DNA of 64,000 nt from Turnera subulata (lineage: Eukaryota; Streptophyta; Magnoliopsida; Malpighiales; Passifloraceae), in assembly GCA_028386065.3 (NCBI GenBank), contig JAKUCV010003536.1:1-64000 (forward strand), read 5' to 3'. Of this stretch, positions 35,026 to 45,275 are shown piece after piece. Made by a program: the position numbers and the translations under genes. Under the pieces are notes generated by a model. That model worked only from the letters and a program-made list of their open reading frames with translations. It did not search any database and was not told where the DNA came from. Position 1 is the stretch's first letter, and every line of letters starts with the position of its first letter.

Positions 35026-37596
35026 CTATTGGTGACCTATAGAAATTGGCTTGAGACCCATCCCATTAGAGGTCTTACTTACCTTATCTCTGGTAAGTCC
35101 TTTTGTAAAAGCATCTGCCAAGTTTTGTTGTGACCTCACAAAATCAATGGTGATCACCGAATTTCTTATCAATTCTTGTACATAGCTATGTCTTAATCCG
35201 ATATGTCTAGATTTTCCATTGTAAACTTGGCTATATGCTTTAGACAATGTGGCCTGACTGTCACAATGTATTGATATGGGAGAAATTGGTTTGGGCCACA
35301 GCGGAATCTCATAAAGTAAATCTTTTAACCATTCCGCTTCTTTGCTAGCAGATGTTAAGGCCACAAATTCAGATGCCATAGTGGAGTCTGTGCAAAGAGT
35401 TTGCTTTTTAGAGCTCCAAGATATTGCACCCCCACCAAGCATGAAGATCCATCCAGTTACAGATGAATAATCATCTTTATTAGAAATCCAACTAGCATCT
35501 GAAAATCCTTCTAACACCGAAGGATATCCGGTATAGCATATACCATAGTTCATAGTTCGTTTTAAGTACCTTAAAACTCTATGAACTGCCTGCCAATGTT
35601 GCTTACCCGGATTGCTAGTAAATCTGCTTAGCTTTCCAACGGCAAATGCAATGTCTGGCCTTGTACAGGTCATTGCATACATCAAGCAGCCTATAACCTT
35701 TGAATATTCCAGTTGTGCTACCGGACTTCCTTGATTTTTAGCCAACTTCAAGTTTGGATCAAATGGAGTAGATACCGGAGAACTCTCCAGTTTCTCAAAC
35801 TTGTTGAGTATTTTCTCAATGTAATGGGATTGCGACAATGTAATCCCATTACTACTCCTTATAATCTTTATACCAAGAATTACATTTACTTCTCCCATAT
35901 CTTTCATATCAAAATTTTCTGACAAGTACTTCTTGGTATTCTCAACTTGATCCATGTCCGTGCCAAATATAAGCATGTCATCTACGTATAAGCAAATAAT
36001 CACACCTTTTCCATCTTTGAATTTGCTATATACGCATTTATCAGATGTGTTAATCTTGTAACCATCTGCAAGCACAACCTCATCAAACTTTTGATGCCAT
36101 TGCTTAGGTGCTTGTTTAAGTCCATACAAGGACTTCTCAAGTTTACAAACCTTATGTTCTTGTCCTTGTAGGACAAAACCTTCTGGTTGTTCCATGTAAA
36201 CTTCCTCATCCAATTCACCATTCAAGAATGCTGTTTTAACATCCATCTGGTGAATAACCAGGTTATGTATTGATGCAAGTGCAATCAATAATCTTATTGT
36301 AGCAATTCTTGCTACTGGCGAATAGGTATCAAAATAATCTACTCCTTCTTTCTGAGTAAATCCTTTCGCCACCAACCTGGCCTTGAACTTATCAATAGTT
36401 CCATCAACCTTCATTTTCCTTTTGAAGATCCATTTGCATCCAATCGGTTTGGAGCCTGGTGGTAGGTCTACTAATTTCCAAGTTTTGTTACCCATTATAG
36501 AATCCATTTCATCTTGGATTGCTTCTTTCCAGAAGGCTGCATCCTGTGACTTCATAGCTTCACTATAAGTCTTAGGATCTTCTTCTATATTGTAACAAAA
36601 TGGTACATGATTTTCAGTACCTTCTTTTATACCTTCAACTAGGTAATAAAAGTCCGATGACTGTGTAGTTCTTTTAACTCTTTTGCTCCTTCTTTGCTCA
36701 AGTGCATCACTTAAGTCTTCCTTTGTATTTGAGTTTGGAATGTCAAGTGGAGATGCTATAGATTTTTGAATGGAATTGAATCTTGTCTCATCAAATAAGG
36801 CATCCCTTGATTCAATAACAGTATTAATTGTTATTGCATCATTAGGTTCTATAACCATGAACCTATAAGCCTTACTATGATGTGCATATCCTATGAATAT
36901 GCATTCAATTCCTCTTTCGCCCAATTTTCTTTTCTTAGGCTCAGGAACTCTCACAATTGCTCTGCATCCCCAAGCTCTTAGATGACTAAGATTTGGTTTT
37001 CTTTTGTTCCAAAACTCATATGGGGTAATCTTGCTTCTTTTATTAGGAACTCGGTTCAATATGTAAGTGGCAGTTAATATTGCCTCACCCCAAAATCCTA
37101 ATCCCAAACTGGAATTAGAGAGCATGGCATTTGCCATCTCTACCAGAACACGGTTCTTGCGTTCTGCAACACCATTTTGTTGTGGTGTATATGGAGCTGT
37201 TGTTTCATGGACTATCCCAGTTGAATTAAAGAAACTTGGATCATAGTATTCACCACCTCTATCAGTTCTTAATCTTTTGACATGTGATTCACAATGCAAT
37301 TCAACCTCTAGTTTAAATGCTCTAAATTTATCCATTGCTTCATCTTTAGAATGCAACAAATAAACATAGCAAAATCTAGAGTAATCATCAATAAAAGTAA
37401 CAAAATACTTCTTTCCACCAATAGTAGGATTACTATGCATGTCACAAACATCACTATGTACCAATTCAAGAATCTTAGTACTTCTTTCAACTTTTGGGAA
37501 TGGATGTCTTGTGATTTTAGTAAGCATGCATGTTTTGCATTGTTGATCACTTTTGTTAGTGTTAGGAATTATTTCCATTTTCATCATATCTTGCAT
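35026..37596 (-). CDS. copia pol polyprotein: integrase, reverse transcriptase, RNase H
   Basis: A continuous 856-codon frame. It starts within the zinc-finger end of the GAG-pre-integrase region (QQCKTCMLTK), then has the integrase core with its catalytic pattern (HSDVCDM, RTDRGGEY, QQNGVAERKNR), then the Ty1-type reverse transcriptase (YSPVARIATIRLLIALA, KTAFLNGELDEEVYMEQPEGF, the YVDDM catalytic pair) and RNase H (FSDASW, SEFVALT, HCDSQAT, ending in DAFTKGL). No stop or frameshift interrupts these domains. The first methionine is arbitrary because the upstream gag-protease part is missing and the gag remnant lies in a different frame. Confidence 0.9.
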   Translation of the reverse strand: MQDMMKMEIIPNTNKSDQQCKTCMLTKITRHPFPKVERSTKILELVHSDVCDMHSNPTIGGKKYFVTFIDDYSRFCYVYLLHSKDEAMDKFRAFKLEVELHCESHVKRLRTDRGGEYYDPSFFNSTGIVHETTAPYTPQQNGVAERKNRVLVEMANAMLSNSSLGLGFWGEAILTATYILNRVPNKRSKITPYEFWNKRKPNLSHLRAWGCRAIVRVPEPKKRKLGERGIECIFIGYAHHSKAYRFMVIEPNDAITINTVIESRDALFDETRFNSIQKSIASPLDIPNSNTKEDLSDALEQRRSKRVKRTTQSSDFYYLVEGIKEGTENHVPFCYNIEEDPKTYSEAMKSQDAAFWKEAIQDEMDSIMGNKTWKLVDLPPGSKPIGCKWIFKRKMKVDGTIDKFKARLVAKGFTQKEGVDYFDTYSPVARIATIRLLIALASIHNLVIHQMDVKTAFLNGELDEEVYMEQPEGFVLQGQEHKVCKLEKSLYGLKQAPKQWHQKFDEVVLADGYKINTSDKCVYSKFKDGKGVIICLYVDDMLIFGTDMDQVENTKKYLSENFDMKDMGEVNVILGIKIIRSSNGITLSQSHYIEKILNKFEKLESSPVSTPFDPNLKLAKNQGSPVAQLEYSKVIGCLMYAMTCTRPDIAFAVGKLSRFTSNPGKQHWQAVHRVLRYLKRTMNYGICYTGYPSVLEGFSDASWISNKDDYSSVTGWIFMLGGGAISWSSKKQTLCTDSTMASEFVALTSASKEAEWLKDLLYEIPLWPKPISPISIHCDSQATLSKAYSQVYNGKSRHIGLRHSYVQELIRNSVITIDFVRSQQNLADAFTKGLTRDKVSKTSNGMGLKPISIGHQ

Positions 37597-37796
37597 TTTC
37601 CTAACATTTCATGAAATTGCTCCATAAAAGATTTATTATCTACCATGCGATAATTATTGAAATTGGAGACAATGAACTTCTTACTTGTAGCATCCTCCTT
37701 TAAGTATCTCTGTTCAAGCAACTCCCAACTTTGCGAAAAACTCCTTTGGCACAACAACCTTGTTCTTCCCCATAATGTCGAATATTGTCTTAAGAT
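37597..37796 (-). pseudogene. gag remnant of the copia element
   Basis: About 60 codons such as LEQRYLKEDATSKKF and NNYRMVDNKSFMEQFHEML match the middle of copia gag. The frame stops at 37584 and is out of phase with pol, so the deletion junction between gag and pol lies near 37600 and broke the polyprotein. Confidence 0.75.
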
Positions 37797-38477
37797 TGTT
37801 GGAACAGAACTCTTCTTCCTGCACTGGTACACTACTTCTTGCACTGTGTGGTGATGTGGAGTAGACAAGGCTGTGAATATAATAACTGCAGATGCTTCAA
37901 GGCGTGCTGCTAATGCCACTTTCCTTAAGACAATATTTGCCACCACCACTTTCTCTAAAGTCGGTATGCAACGGTGTCTTGCAAATTTGCCTCGGAGATA
38001 CAATGAAGTCCCTGGTTGGAGATGTCTTGCATAAACACCACAACCCTTGATCACTTCCCGAATATAGGCAGAATATCTATTTTGTATGGTAACTTCTGCA
38101 GTAGTATACCATATAAAAGGCAAAGTATTTTTATTTTTGTGGGAGAAATTTGATAGATAAGAAAAGAGGGATAGTAAGTAAATTAGTTGGAGAAAAAGAG
38201 GGAAACTAAAGCACAATTTATTTGTACGTTTGGATGCTTTTCTGATGTCTGGAAATGAGAATGAGTGGCCTATTTATAAGCCTTCATGTATCTTTTCCAA
38301 AAGACACATTTAATCCAAAAGTTACAGCCATTAAATTCAAACTTAAATTTGTATCTTTTCAAAAAGACACAATACAAAAAGATATAACTATTTATTTTTA
38401 AACTCATTTCCAGTAGATACCTTTTACACCAAAAGGTACAAATATAATTCCTCTTATATTATAAAAATCCTCCAACA
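37797..38477 (-). repeat. 5' LTR of the copia element
   Basis: 681 bp, partner of 33804-34482, two bases longer by single-base indels. It carries the promoter of the element; a TATA-like string is seen on the minus strand but the start site is not determinable. Confidence 0.92.
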
Positions 38478-38482
38478 CATGT

Positions 38483-39664
38483 TTCTAGTAGCATCAAGCA
38501 TGCATCATAATCAGTCTACCTACCGCTACCACCACTAAGAATGGTTGCTGCCTTGGCTAGTTTCTGGATAAGGAGCAGAAAAAGATGTAAGAAATTTGTA
38601 GTGCACATAAGACATTTCTTCTTTCTCAACCTTCATTGCTTGTCCAATTCACTTTCATGGGCTGATTGTGAACAGGACCATATGTTGCATCCGTTGTTAG
38701 AGCAGCGAATAGCAACTCCGGCAAATGCTCACTTAATTGCAGGTTAAAAGTCTGAATTGGCCGCAGTACATGTGGTAAGGCTAGACAGGAGACAATGGTT
38801 GGATCAACCTCTTGTTCAAATGCTGATCAAGTAGTTTCAGCGTCTAACTTTAATGTTATCACTTTGTGATACAAACAATTCATCCTAAAGGTCTAGCTAG
38901 TGATCGAAGAAATGGTTGGACTTCAAAGTTCCCATATGTATTTCACTTCCTTCTCAACTATGCTAGGCGCTTATAGCTTTGACAGGAAGTTTTGCACTTG
39001 CTTGGATTTTGCGGTCAGTGCGGATAGGGTAGCATTCCTTGGTGATCAGCCTTGAGTAAATGAGACTGAACATTGGCTTTCTCCTGGTCACTTATGTACC
39101 GGGCCCCATTAATCCTCAACCTAGCAAGTATTTAAATAGGTTCTTTTTTGAGGGGATGCGTTCTCTGATTTACTTCTTTGTGTTGAAAATCTATAAAAAC
39201 CTTTGAGAATATTGTTCCACTGCATACATCGATGTTGTCTGCTCATGGAAATGGCTATATGGTGGATGTATGGCCTCATCCAGTGTTGGCGATCCACAAT
39301 GTTATGCTTGATGCGTGGGACTAAGATTTGAGAAAAGAAGAATTGTAGTTAACATTAACATGCAAATGTTCTTTTTTTATCGAACAGTAGACTTTTATTA
39401 AAATGTAATAAGGTCATTTACATTACTCCCTAAAGTCATGCAATCCACAATGTTATGTTTGACTGACTCGCATGTTGGCCAGTGAAAAAGACGGCCAAAC
39501 AAGCATTTTTAACTTCTCCAACACAAAATACAAACCCTTTTAGATGTTTCCACGGAGCAGTTTTAACTTTTGGGTTGCAAAAAATTTCCCTTCTCGTAAA
39601 AAAAAACCACCAGATGAGACCTGCAGCTCTGTGCAGAAGTATATACAGGGAAAACGATTTACTT
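38483..39664. other. intergenic, no gene seen
   Basis: Spacer between the copia insertion and the unidentified gene. The phrase atccacaatgttatg(c/t)ttga occurs twice, at about 39292 and 39448, bracketing a segment with T- and A-runs, so an old insertion is possible. No coding domain recognised. Confidence 0.4.
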
Positions 39665-40381
39665 CTACGCCATATATAGTGCCTCCAAATAATCATCCAC
39701 ATACGCTAAGCATGGCCAATGATCAGTCCTAATTCTAACCAAGGTTGAAAGATCACACACTTCCATCTGGAAAAGAAGATGGAATCTAGGTGGAAGAAAT
39801 ATCAACACCAGCAAGCAGCCCATATTCCTACTCAGATTGGCCTGCTCTTTTCTCTCATCTTCATCATCAATATACGTGAGATGGAGGAGACCTCTACCGA
39901 AAGCAGTGTTTGAACTAGGATCAGTGAAAGAATCTGATGCAGTAGCTTTCCACACAACACTTTGGATTATCCCTCCATCCTTCACCAAGCTAGTAAGGGG
40001 TTCTCCTACAACACCAACAACAGAAGGGGCCAGATGCCTCTCAGTAGCCCTGATCAAAGAGTCGGCAGGAACTTCAAGCAGCTTTACCGACCGGGTCCCA
40101 TCAATTGCCGCAACTCCTTTGCCTCCTCTCAGTGGGAAAATCTCCCGCCCTGTGCTAGATGAAGCACCACATGCCTCACAGAGAGCATCAAATAACTGCA
40201 AATTGTAAGCAGCTATTGCATCTTCTAGGATGTCAGACGGGACAATAGGCTTAAGAAACATATCCTCTATACCCACCGTGATACTCTTTGAATCCAAATG
40301 GCTCCTGTACCTGACTTGTCCTATCAGTTGAAGTATCCTCTGCCTCACGCGTAATGGCTCCTGTACCTGAAAGCAGGACAA
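39665..40381 (-). CDS. unidentified gene fragment (3' end), at least two exons
   Basis: A long minus-strand frame beginning after a good acceptor (ttgcctgctttcag-like pyrimidine-AG at about 40372) with QEPLRVRQRILQLIGQVRYR and running through LIRATERHLAPSVVGVVGEP. A second acceptor before 39763 (ttttccag) suggests that the last exon starts at MEVCDLSTLVRIRTDH and ends at the stop at 39665; the codons just before it are probably intron read-through. Composition and splice sites look like a real conserved gene, but I do not recognise the family. No upstream exons are seen before the next gene, so it may be a truncated duplicate. Near its right edge about 45 bases (40371-40416) match a stretch inside the GEK1-like gene at 56898-56944. 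Confidence 0.5.
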   Translation of the reverse strand: MSCFQVQEPLRVRQRILQLIGQVRYRSHLDSKSITVGIEDMFLKPIVPSDILEDAIAAYNLQLFDALCEACGASSSTGREIFPLRGGKGVAAIDGTRSVKLLEVPADSLIRATERHLAPSVVGVVGEPLTSLVKDGGIIQSVVWKATASDSFTDPSSNTAFGRGLLHLTYIDDEDERKEQANLSRNMGCLLVLIFLPPRFHLLFQMEVCDLSTLVRIRTDHWPCLAYVDDYLEALYMA

Positions 40382-40650
40382 AATATATACTAGATCAACA
40401 TATCACCATGAAAATGCGCGAGGCATTAGCTACTTTGGGTGCAGGATAAATGGTGTGAGATTACTAATCGTTGCAACATTGCAAACTCAAAAATAGAGAC
40501 AAAAGATTAAAAACCACCGATGGTGAGGCGAGAAGGTTGGAGAATAAAGAAAATCACCGCCCAAATTATGCCGTCACTTTGGTTTTGGAGGATTTTAAAG
40601 CCCGGGTGCAAATCGACTCCGATGATGGCACGGCCCATTATAAACCGAAT

Positions 40651-40660
40651 TCTATATAAA
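40651..40660 (+). promoter_or_regulatory. TATA box of DUF3615 copy A
   Basis: tctatataaa precedes a leader that is shared, with changes, upstream of copies B (46926 on) and D (51144 on), where the motif reads ctatttaaac. The promoters were therefore duplicated along with the genes. A run of about 18 C follows at 40752-40769. Confidence 0.5.
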
Positions 40661-41213
40661 CCGACTAAAACTTCTCGTTTTTTAACTCCACCACACTCAT
40701 TCATTAAAAAGAAAAAGAAAACACTCCTCATCATCAGTAATGGCTTCCTCGCCCCCCCCCCCCCCCCCAACACCACCAAGCTTCACTGCCTATAACAGTT
40801 TCCAAACCATATTCCTTACTGCTGATAATTATCAGGTTCTCATCTTTTCTCCATCTTTCGTTCTATGTGTTATCTCTTTTTAAGACTGAGATTGGGTGTT
40901 TTGCTTTCTGGGTTATCATGGGTTCGCTTGTTTTGTTGGGGGTTACATGAATCTTTTCGTTTATTCCCTGATCTCTTGTTTTTTATATTGCCATCTAGGG
41001 TTTTCAAAAGGCTCTTATTCTGTGTTGTTACAGCACTTTCTTATTTGTTGTTAAATCTTGATTCCTGCACGTGACTAAATTTTTTTCTCTTTTTGTTTCT
41101 TGTTTATATGGATTTTATTGTGTTTTGATTTACACGATTTAGCAGAATTAGGTTTTTAATTAAGTTTAGGCTTGCAGATTCGCTAGGATTCAACTTTACG
41201 ATCTCAACAGATC

Positions 41214-42771
41214 ATGGAGCTTTCCTCTCTTCCTCTACCTCCTCTCTTTCCTGGCTGTGAGGGCGTCGACCCAAAATATTACAAGAAACTGCATCAATTG
41301 TTTCGGGGTGTTCCTCTTGGTGATCAGTTTGTCATTCCACCGCCCAATTATTACAAGGATTATCACGATTCCTTGCTTGGCTTGAATCCTCCCTCGAGAG
41401 AGCCACCAGGTCTTCATGATCCTCCTTCCCCTGAACGTTGTTCCCTCGGATTTCTATACAAGATATGACGAGGAACGCACTGCTGCTGCTGGTGGCCCTC
41501 CTCTTCCTCTCTATACTCCTGAGAATCCGCACCCGGACTATGTGTTACAGCAGGAGGTTATCAGAGAGGCTGAAGAACGGTTGGCTTCTCGTCCTCCAGG
41601 TGATCCTGGCGCTTTGGAAGACCGACGCTTGATATGGATGCTTAAGGGCTGAGATGTGGACAAAGAAGCCTATAGCAGGCCATGGAAAATGGCCGTTCCC
41701 GAGAATGTGGAGATTGTTCGTAAGATGGATTGGGAAAAATTCTATCGTGAGTTTGGCGAGGATTATGCTCTAAGTGGATCCTTCAACCTTAAAAGGTAGC
41801 CTTAATTCCTCCTCCCGCTGTTTTGATTATAATGTTTTTATTAGTTTTGTTTAAGAATTCATATGCAAGGTTTTACAAGCATTGAGTAATGTATCGTGTT
41901 CGTTGGTCTCGGATTTACTCGGATTTAGGAATAAGTTGATTGATGTATTTATCATTTGTTGATTGATTTTGGATTCTAAATATGTTTGTATAAATGCAGG
42001 TATGATAAGGAAGGAAATCCCCATTTTCGTCCTGAAGTTTTCATGGAGGCTTCGACGATTGATGTCGAATACTACAACCGTACACACCTGGTACGTATAC
42101 CTTCCTTTCACCTTTCTGTTGGCAGCTTTACTAATAATGCATTATCACATGCATCTTAATTTATCTTCTTCCCTCACTAGTGGTCATCATTACTGTCCTC
42201 ATTGCTATGTTCTGCCTTTGTGTGTATGTAGGGGTTTGAAGTTGAACTTGTAGAACCTGTTAAAGGCAAAAAGATCATGCGTCACTACGGCGGTTGGGAG
42301 CATTTCAACTTCCATGCCAAGTCTAAAAATCCAGATGCTGCTGATCAAACCGCCCGTCTCTTCTTCGGTGAGAGATATCTTGGCAAGAGAGAATTCACCC
42401 CCTATGGCTTCCCTGCAGGATGTGTGGGAGAGTCACATGTGGAGGAGTCACATATCACTATATGCATCGACCTAGAAGAGAGAAACACAATCTACAGGCC
42501 TCCTCGGGATGTTCACTTCAAGCGTCCTCATCTGGATGCTCTTCTTCCTCCTCATCTTCCTCTTCGTCGCTGCAATTTTTGTGAGCAAGGTTGCCACCCC
42601 TTGGACGGTGTTGTTCATCCTTCCCACGAAGGTTTTCTCCGCTTTCCCCGCTTTCCCTGGGCCAACCATCCTCCTGGGAGGCAGTCGCCTTGGGGCTGGC
42701 ATCCACCAGCTACCGTCTATCGTTCCTCTAGCGGTGAATCTTCTAGTAACATCCCATGGCCCCGCTCATAG
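41214..42771 (+). pseudogene. DUF3615-family gene, copy A (frameshifted)
   Basis: Three exons by comparison with copy B: 41214-41795, 42000-42090, 42232-42771. Exon 1 begins MELSSLPLPPLFPGCEGVDP and has the proline-rich linker with YYK-repeats, but the frame slips near 41440 and a deletion around 41640 removes about 15 codons and creates a TGA (41650). Exon 2 (EVFMEASTIDVEYYNRTHL) and exon 3 (GGWEHFNFHAKSK, LFFGERYLGKREFTPYGFP) remain open and keep their splice sites. Exon 3 has a longer, Pro/His/Arg-rich tail than copy B. Function of the family is unknown. An alternative start in exon 2 or 3 could still give a short protein. Confidence 0.7.
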
Positions 42772-43312
42772 TGTGTAGTTTTCATGCACGGATAGTATTG
42801 ATCCCCTATTCTATTTGCTATCGGATGATTTTAATTTTATTTTGTTGTCGGATGATAGAATTCACCCCTTATGGCATCCCTGACGGATGTGTGGGTGAGC
42901 CACAAATCACTATATGCGTCGATCTAGAAGAGAGAAACACAACTTACAAGCCTCCTCATCCTCTTGATGCTCGCTTCAAGCGCCCCCGTCCAGATGCTCC
43001 TCCTCCTCTTCTGGATACTCGCTTCAAGCCTCCTCATCTGGATGCTCGCTCCAATTTTTGCTATGTAGGTTGCCACCGCTTGGACGATATTATTCACCCT
43101 CTCCTACTCGAAGGTTTTGTCCGCTTTCCCCGGGTTTTCCATTCTCCTGGTAGCCAGTCGCCTTGGGGCTGACATCCACCAGCTACCGTCTATGGTCCCT
43201 CTAGCGGTGAATCTTCTAGTAGTTAACATCCCGTGGCCCCGCTCATAGTGTGTAGTTTTCATATGCGCGGATAGTATAGATCCCCTCGCATGATTTTAAT
43301 TTTATTTTGTTG
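42391..43312 (+). repeat. 467-bp tandem duplication of the copy A 3' end
   Basis: Unit 1 (42391-42857) covers the last part of exon 3 and the 3' flank; unit 2 (42858-43312) repeats it with substitutions and indels. Both start gaattcacccc and end in gattttaattttattttgttg, and both contain ctcatagtgtgtagttttcat. The second unit cannot be expressed from the copy A frame, which stops before it. Confidence 0.85.
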
Positions 43313-44154
43313 CATGATTGACATTGCTTTTTAGAACTAAACCATCCTCTCTTCACCCCCTGCGCAAATTCGACCGAGTTATGTACCGAATCTGTGGGTT
43401 ACTGGTTGGATTATATTCAATATTAATTTATTTTGAAATTACGCGACTCTTTACGTCAGCAAGAGCTGATTGGGCTTTGCATGAGGCGTTTCCTATACGT
43501 CCCTTCGCTTCGATTCTCTTCAATTCCTTGCCATTCTCAATGTTTGCGGTTTCGTATTAATTAAGGACTGTGGACATTGATAAGCATTAAGATCAAAAGC
43601 CATCGTTCATTATGCCCCGCAAGTTCAAGCCATTGTTCATTATGCTAAATCAGCAATACACTTTACAAAAAGGTTTAAACGTTGTCTGATGGTTGGAATT
43701 CTTGTGTAGATTGGTTAGAGATTTCTGGCTTTAACTGATCTCGACTAGGTTAGAAGTCCTCATCTTGGTTTAGTGAGCAATTTTTGGACCATATTCTTTG
43801 GTTATTGGCATTGTTGCGGTCTATATACATATATCTATATTCTTCTTGGTCGTGGACCCTGTTGATGCTCTTTAATATACATTTATTAATCCAAAGGAAT
43901 GTAAGTTGTTGAGACTGCCAATCAAGCTCTGTTTCTGTCTGCTCTCAGGTCTCAGTAAGTCTCTCTTCTTCTTTTTTTTTTTTTTTCCCGTCTGATGCAT
44001 AGATGATACTTAATAAAGATTATTATATAATAACCTTTCTAGTGGGAAAAGAGGACAAGTAACCATGTCAGTGAGATACTATCTCGAGAAATTCTATGTT
44101 ACTCAATGAGTACCATGTCAGATCTTATAAGTTATATCAACTTTCCATTTTTAA
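43313..44154. other. intergenic, no gene seen
   Basis: Spacer after the tandem duplication. No supported coding region. Confidence 0.4.
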
Positions 44155-45275
44155 TAGCCAACTCATCTAAAATAGTCATGTCATTTTTTAAAATAAAAAA
44201 TTCTTAGATTTTTTTCCTTTTTTCTTTTACTAGATTTAAAAATCGATTCTGCTGGTTGTTTGATAAAATTTTCCTTTAAAAATTAAAAACCTTTACTTTT
44301 TCTTCTACCTATTTTTCCTTCCGCCGCGTCGGCCTTTCCTCTCCGATTGTCCAAGATTAATCAGTAGCAGGGCAATCCAAGATTCATCTACTCTTCTCAA
44401 ATTAAAGAATAACAACATGGAAAACTTACATTTTTGTCGATCCAAAAGAAGAGAACAAACCGGAACTCCACATATCCGACTGAAATTTACAATCTATCAG
44501 ACACAGACAAAAATACATGGGATCTTGATTTCAAATCGATGAGGCATCAGTAATATATTAACATCTTTTTTCTTTATCATTTTTTCCTCAATAAACCTAG
44601 CTTTATTAAATCTTGCCCTTTTCTTTACTGCCTAAACTCCTTTTGGGGGTTTCATCACTTTTCCAGATTTAGTAGAAAATAATACAGTGGTGGTGAGCAT
44701 GAGAAGAATGGGGAAGAAGTGTTTTGTAGGAGGGAAGAAACTGTCGCCGAGTTCTTAGCAGAACAGAGACAGAGAACCAGTTTTGCTGGACCTTTTTCAG
44801 TACTGATAGATGATCATTGGAGGCTTTCCGTTTCTTTTGCCTTTTTTTCGTTTCTTTTTCGTAAATAGTCTTTGGCTTAAACAATGCCAGCCCAGTTCCC
44901 AGTTCATGTTTGTCAATTCATTAGAATGTTATACGTTTATTTTTTTTTATTTTTTTTTCTTCACCTGGATTCATCTACATAAGTATTGATTGGAGTCTTT
45001 CTGTTTGTTTTCTTCTACCTCTTTTCTTTTTCATTCATGAATTTTAAATCTTTCGCTAAGTTCATCTTTTATGGATCAATTGCCATGGGAGTATTACACC
45101 AGAATTGTCAAACTTTGTGAATGGTGGGGTGTTGAGACCTGTATATATAGCGTGCAACCAGCAGAATCGATTTTTAAATCTAGTAAAAGAAAAAAAGGAA
45201 AAAAATCTAAGAATTTTTTATTTTAAAAAATGGCATGGCTAAGCGTTCATATCGTTGGCTATTTAGATGAGTTCA
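44155..45275. mobile_element. element with long terminal inverted repeats
   Basis: About 85 bases at 44172-44252 (through ttcttagatttttttcc and aaaatcgattctgctggttg) reappear inverted at 45156-45240. Outside this, atagccaactcatctaaa at the left and its inverted form atttagatgagtt at the right continue the symmetry with a small insertion. The roughly 1.1-kb unit has no transposase; I cannot fix exact ends or a target duplication. Long inverted ends suggest a non-autonomous DNA transposon, possibly Mutator-like. Confidence 0.6.

Larger units (their letters stand above)
33804..38477 (-). mobile_element. Ty1/copia LTR retrotransposon, internally deleted
   Basis: 4674 bp, coding on the minus strand. 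The two LTRs (33804-34482 and 37797-38477) begin TGTTGGA and end CCAACA; the insertion is flanked by the 5-bp target duplication CATGT (33799-33803 and 38478-38482). By eye the LTRs differ at about ten substitutions and two single-base indels, so the insertion is fairly young. The polypurine tract ggtgggggaa lies directly before the 3' LTR. Next to the 5' LTR I see no normal tRNA-primer site, and nearly all of gag plus the protease is gone. The pol frame stays open, so the copy looks like a deletion derivative of a recently active family. Confidence 0.93.

Noticed and set aside
38541..38747. 68-codon plus-strand frame ending in ATPANAHLIAG
   Set aside because: It ends at a possible donor but no partner exon or family signal was found.
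40507..40795. Frames on both strands across the C-run at 40752
   Set aside because: Only low-complexity Pro or Gly runs; the region is the leader of DUF3615 copy A.
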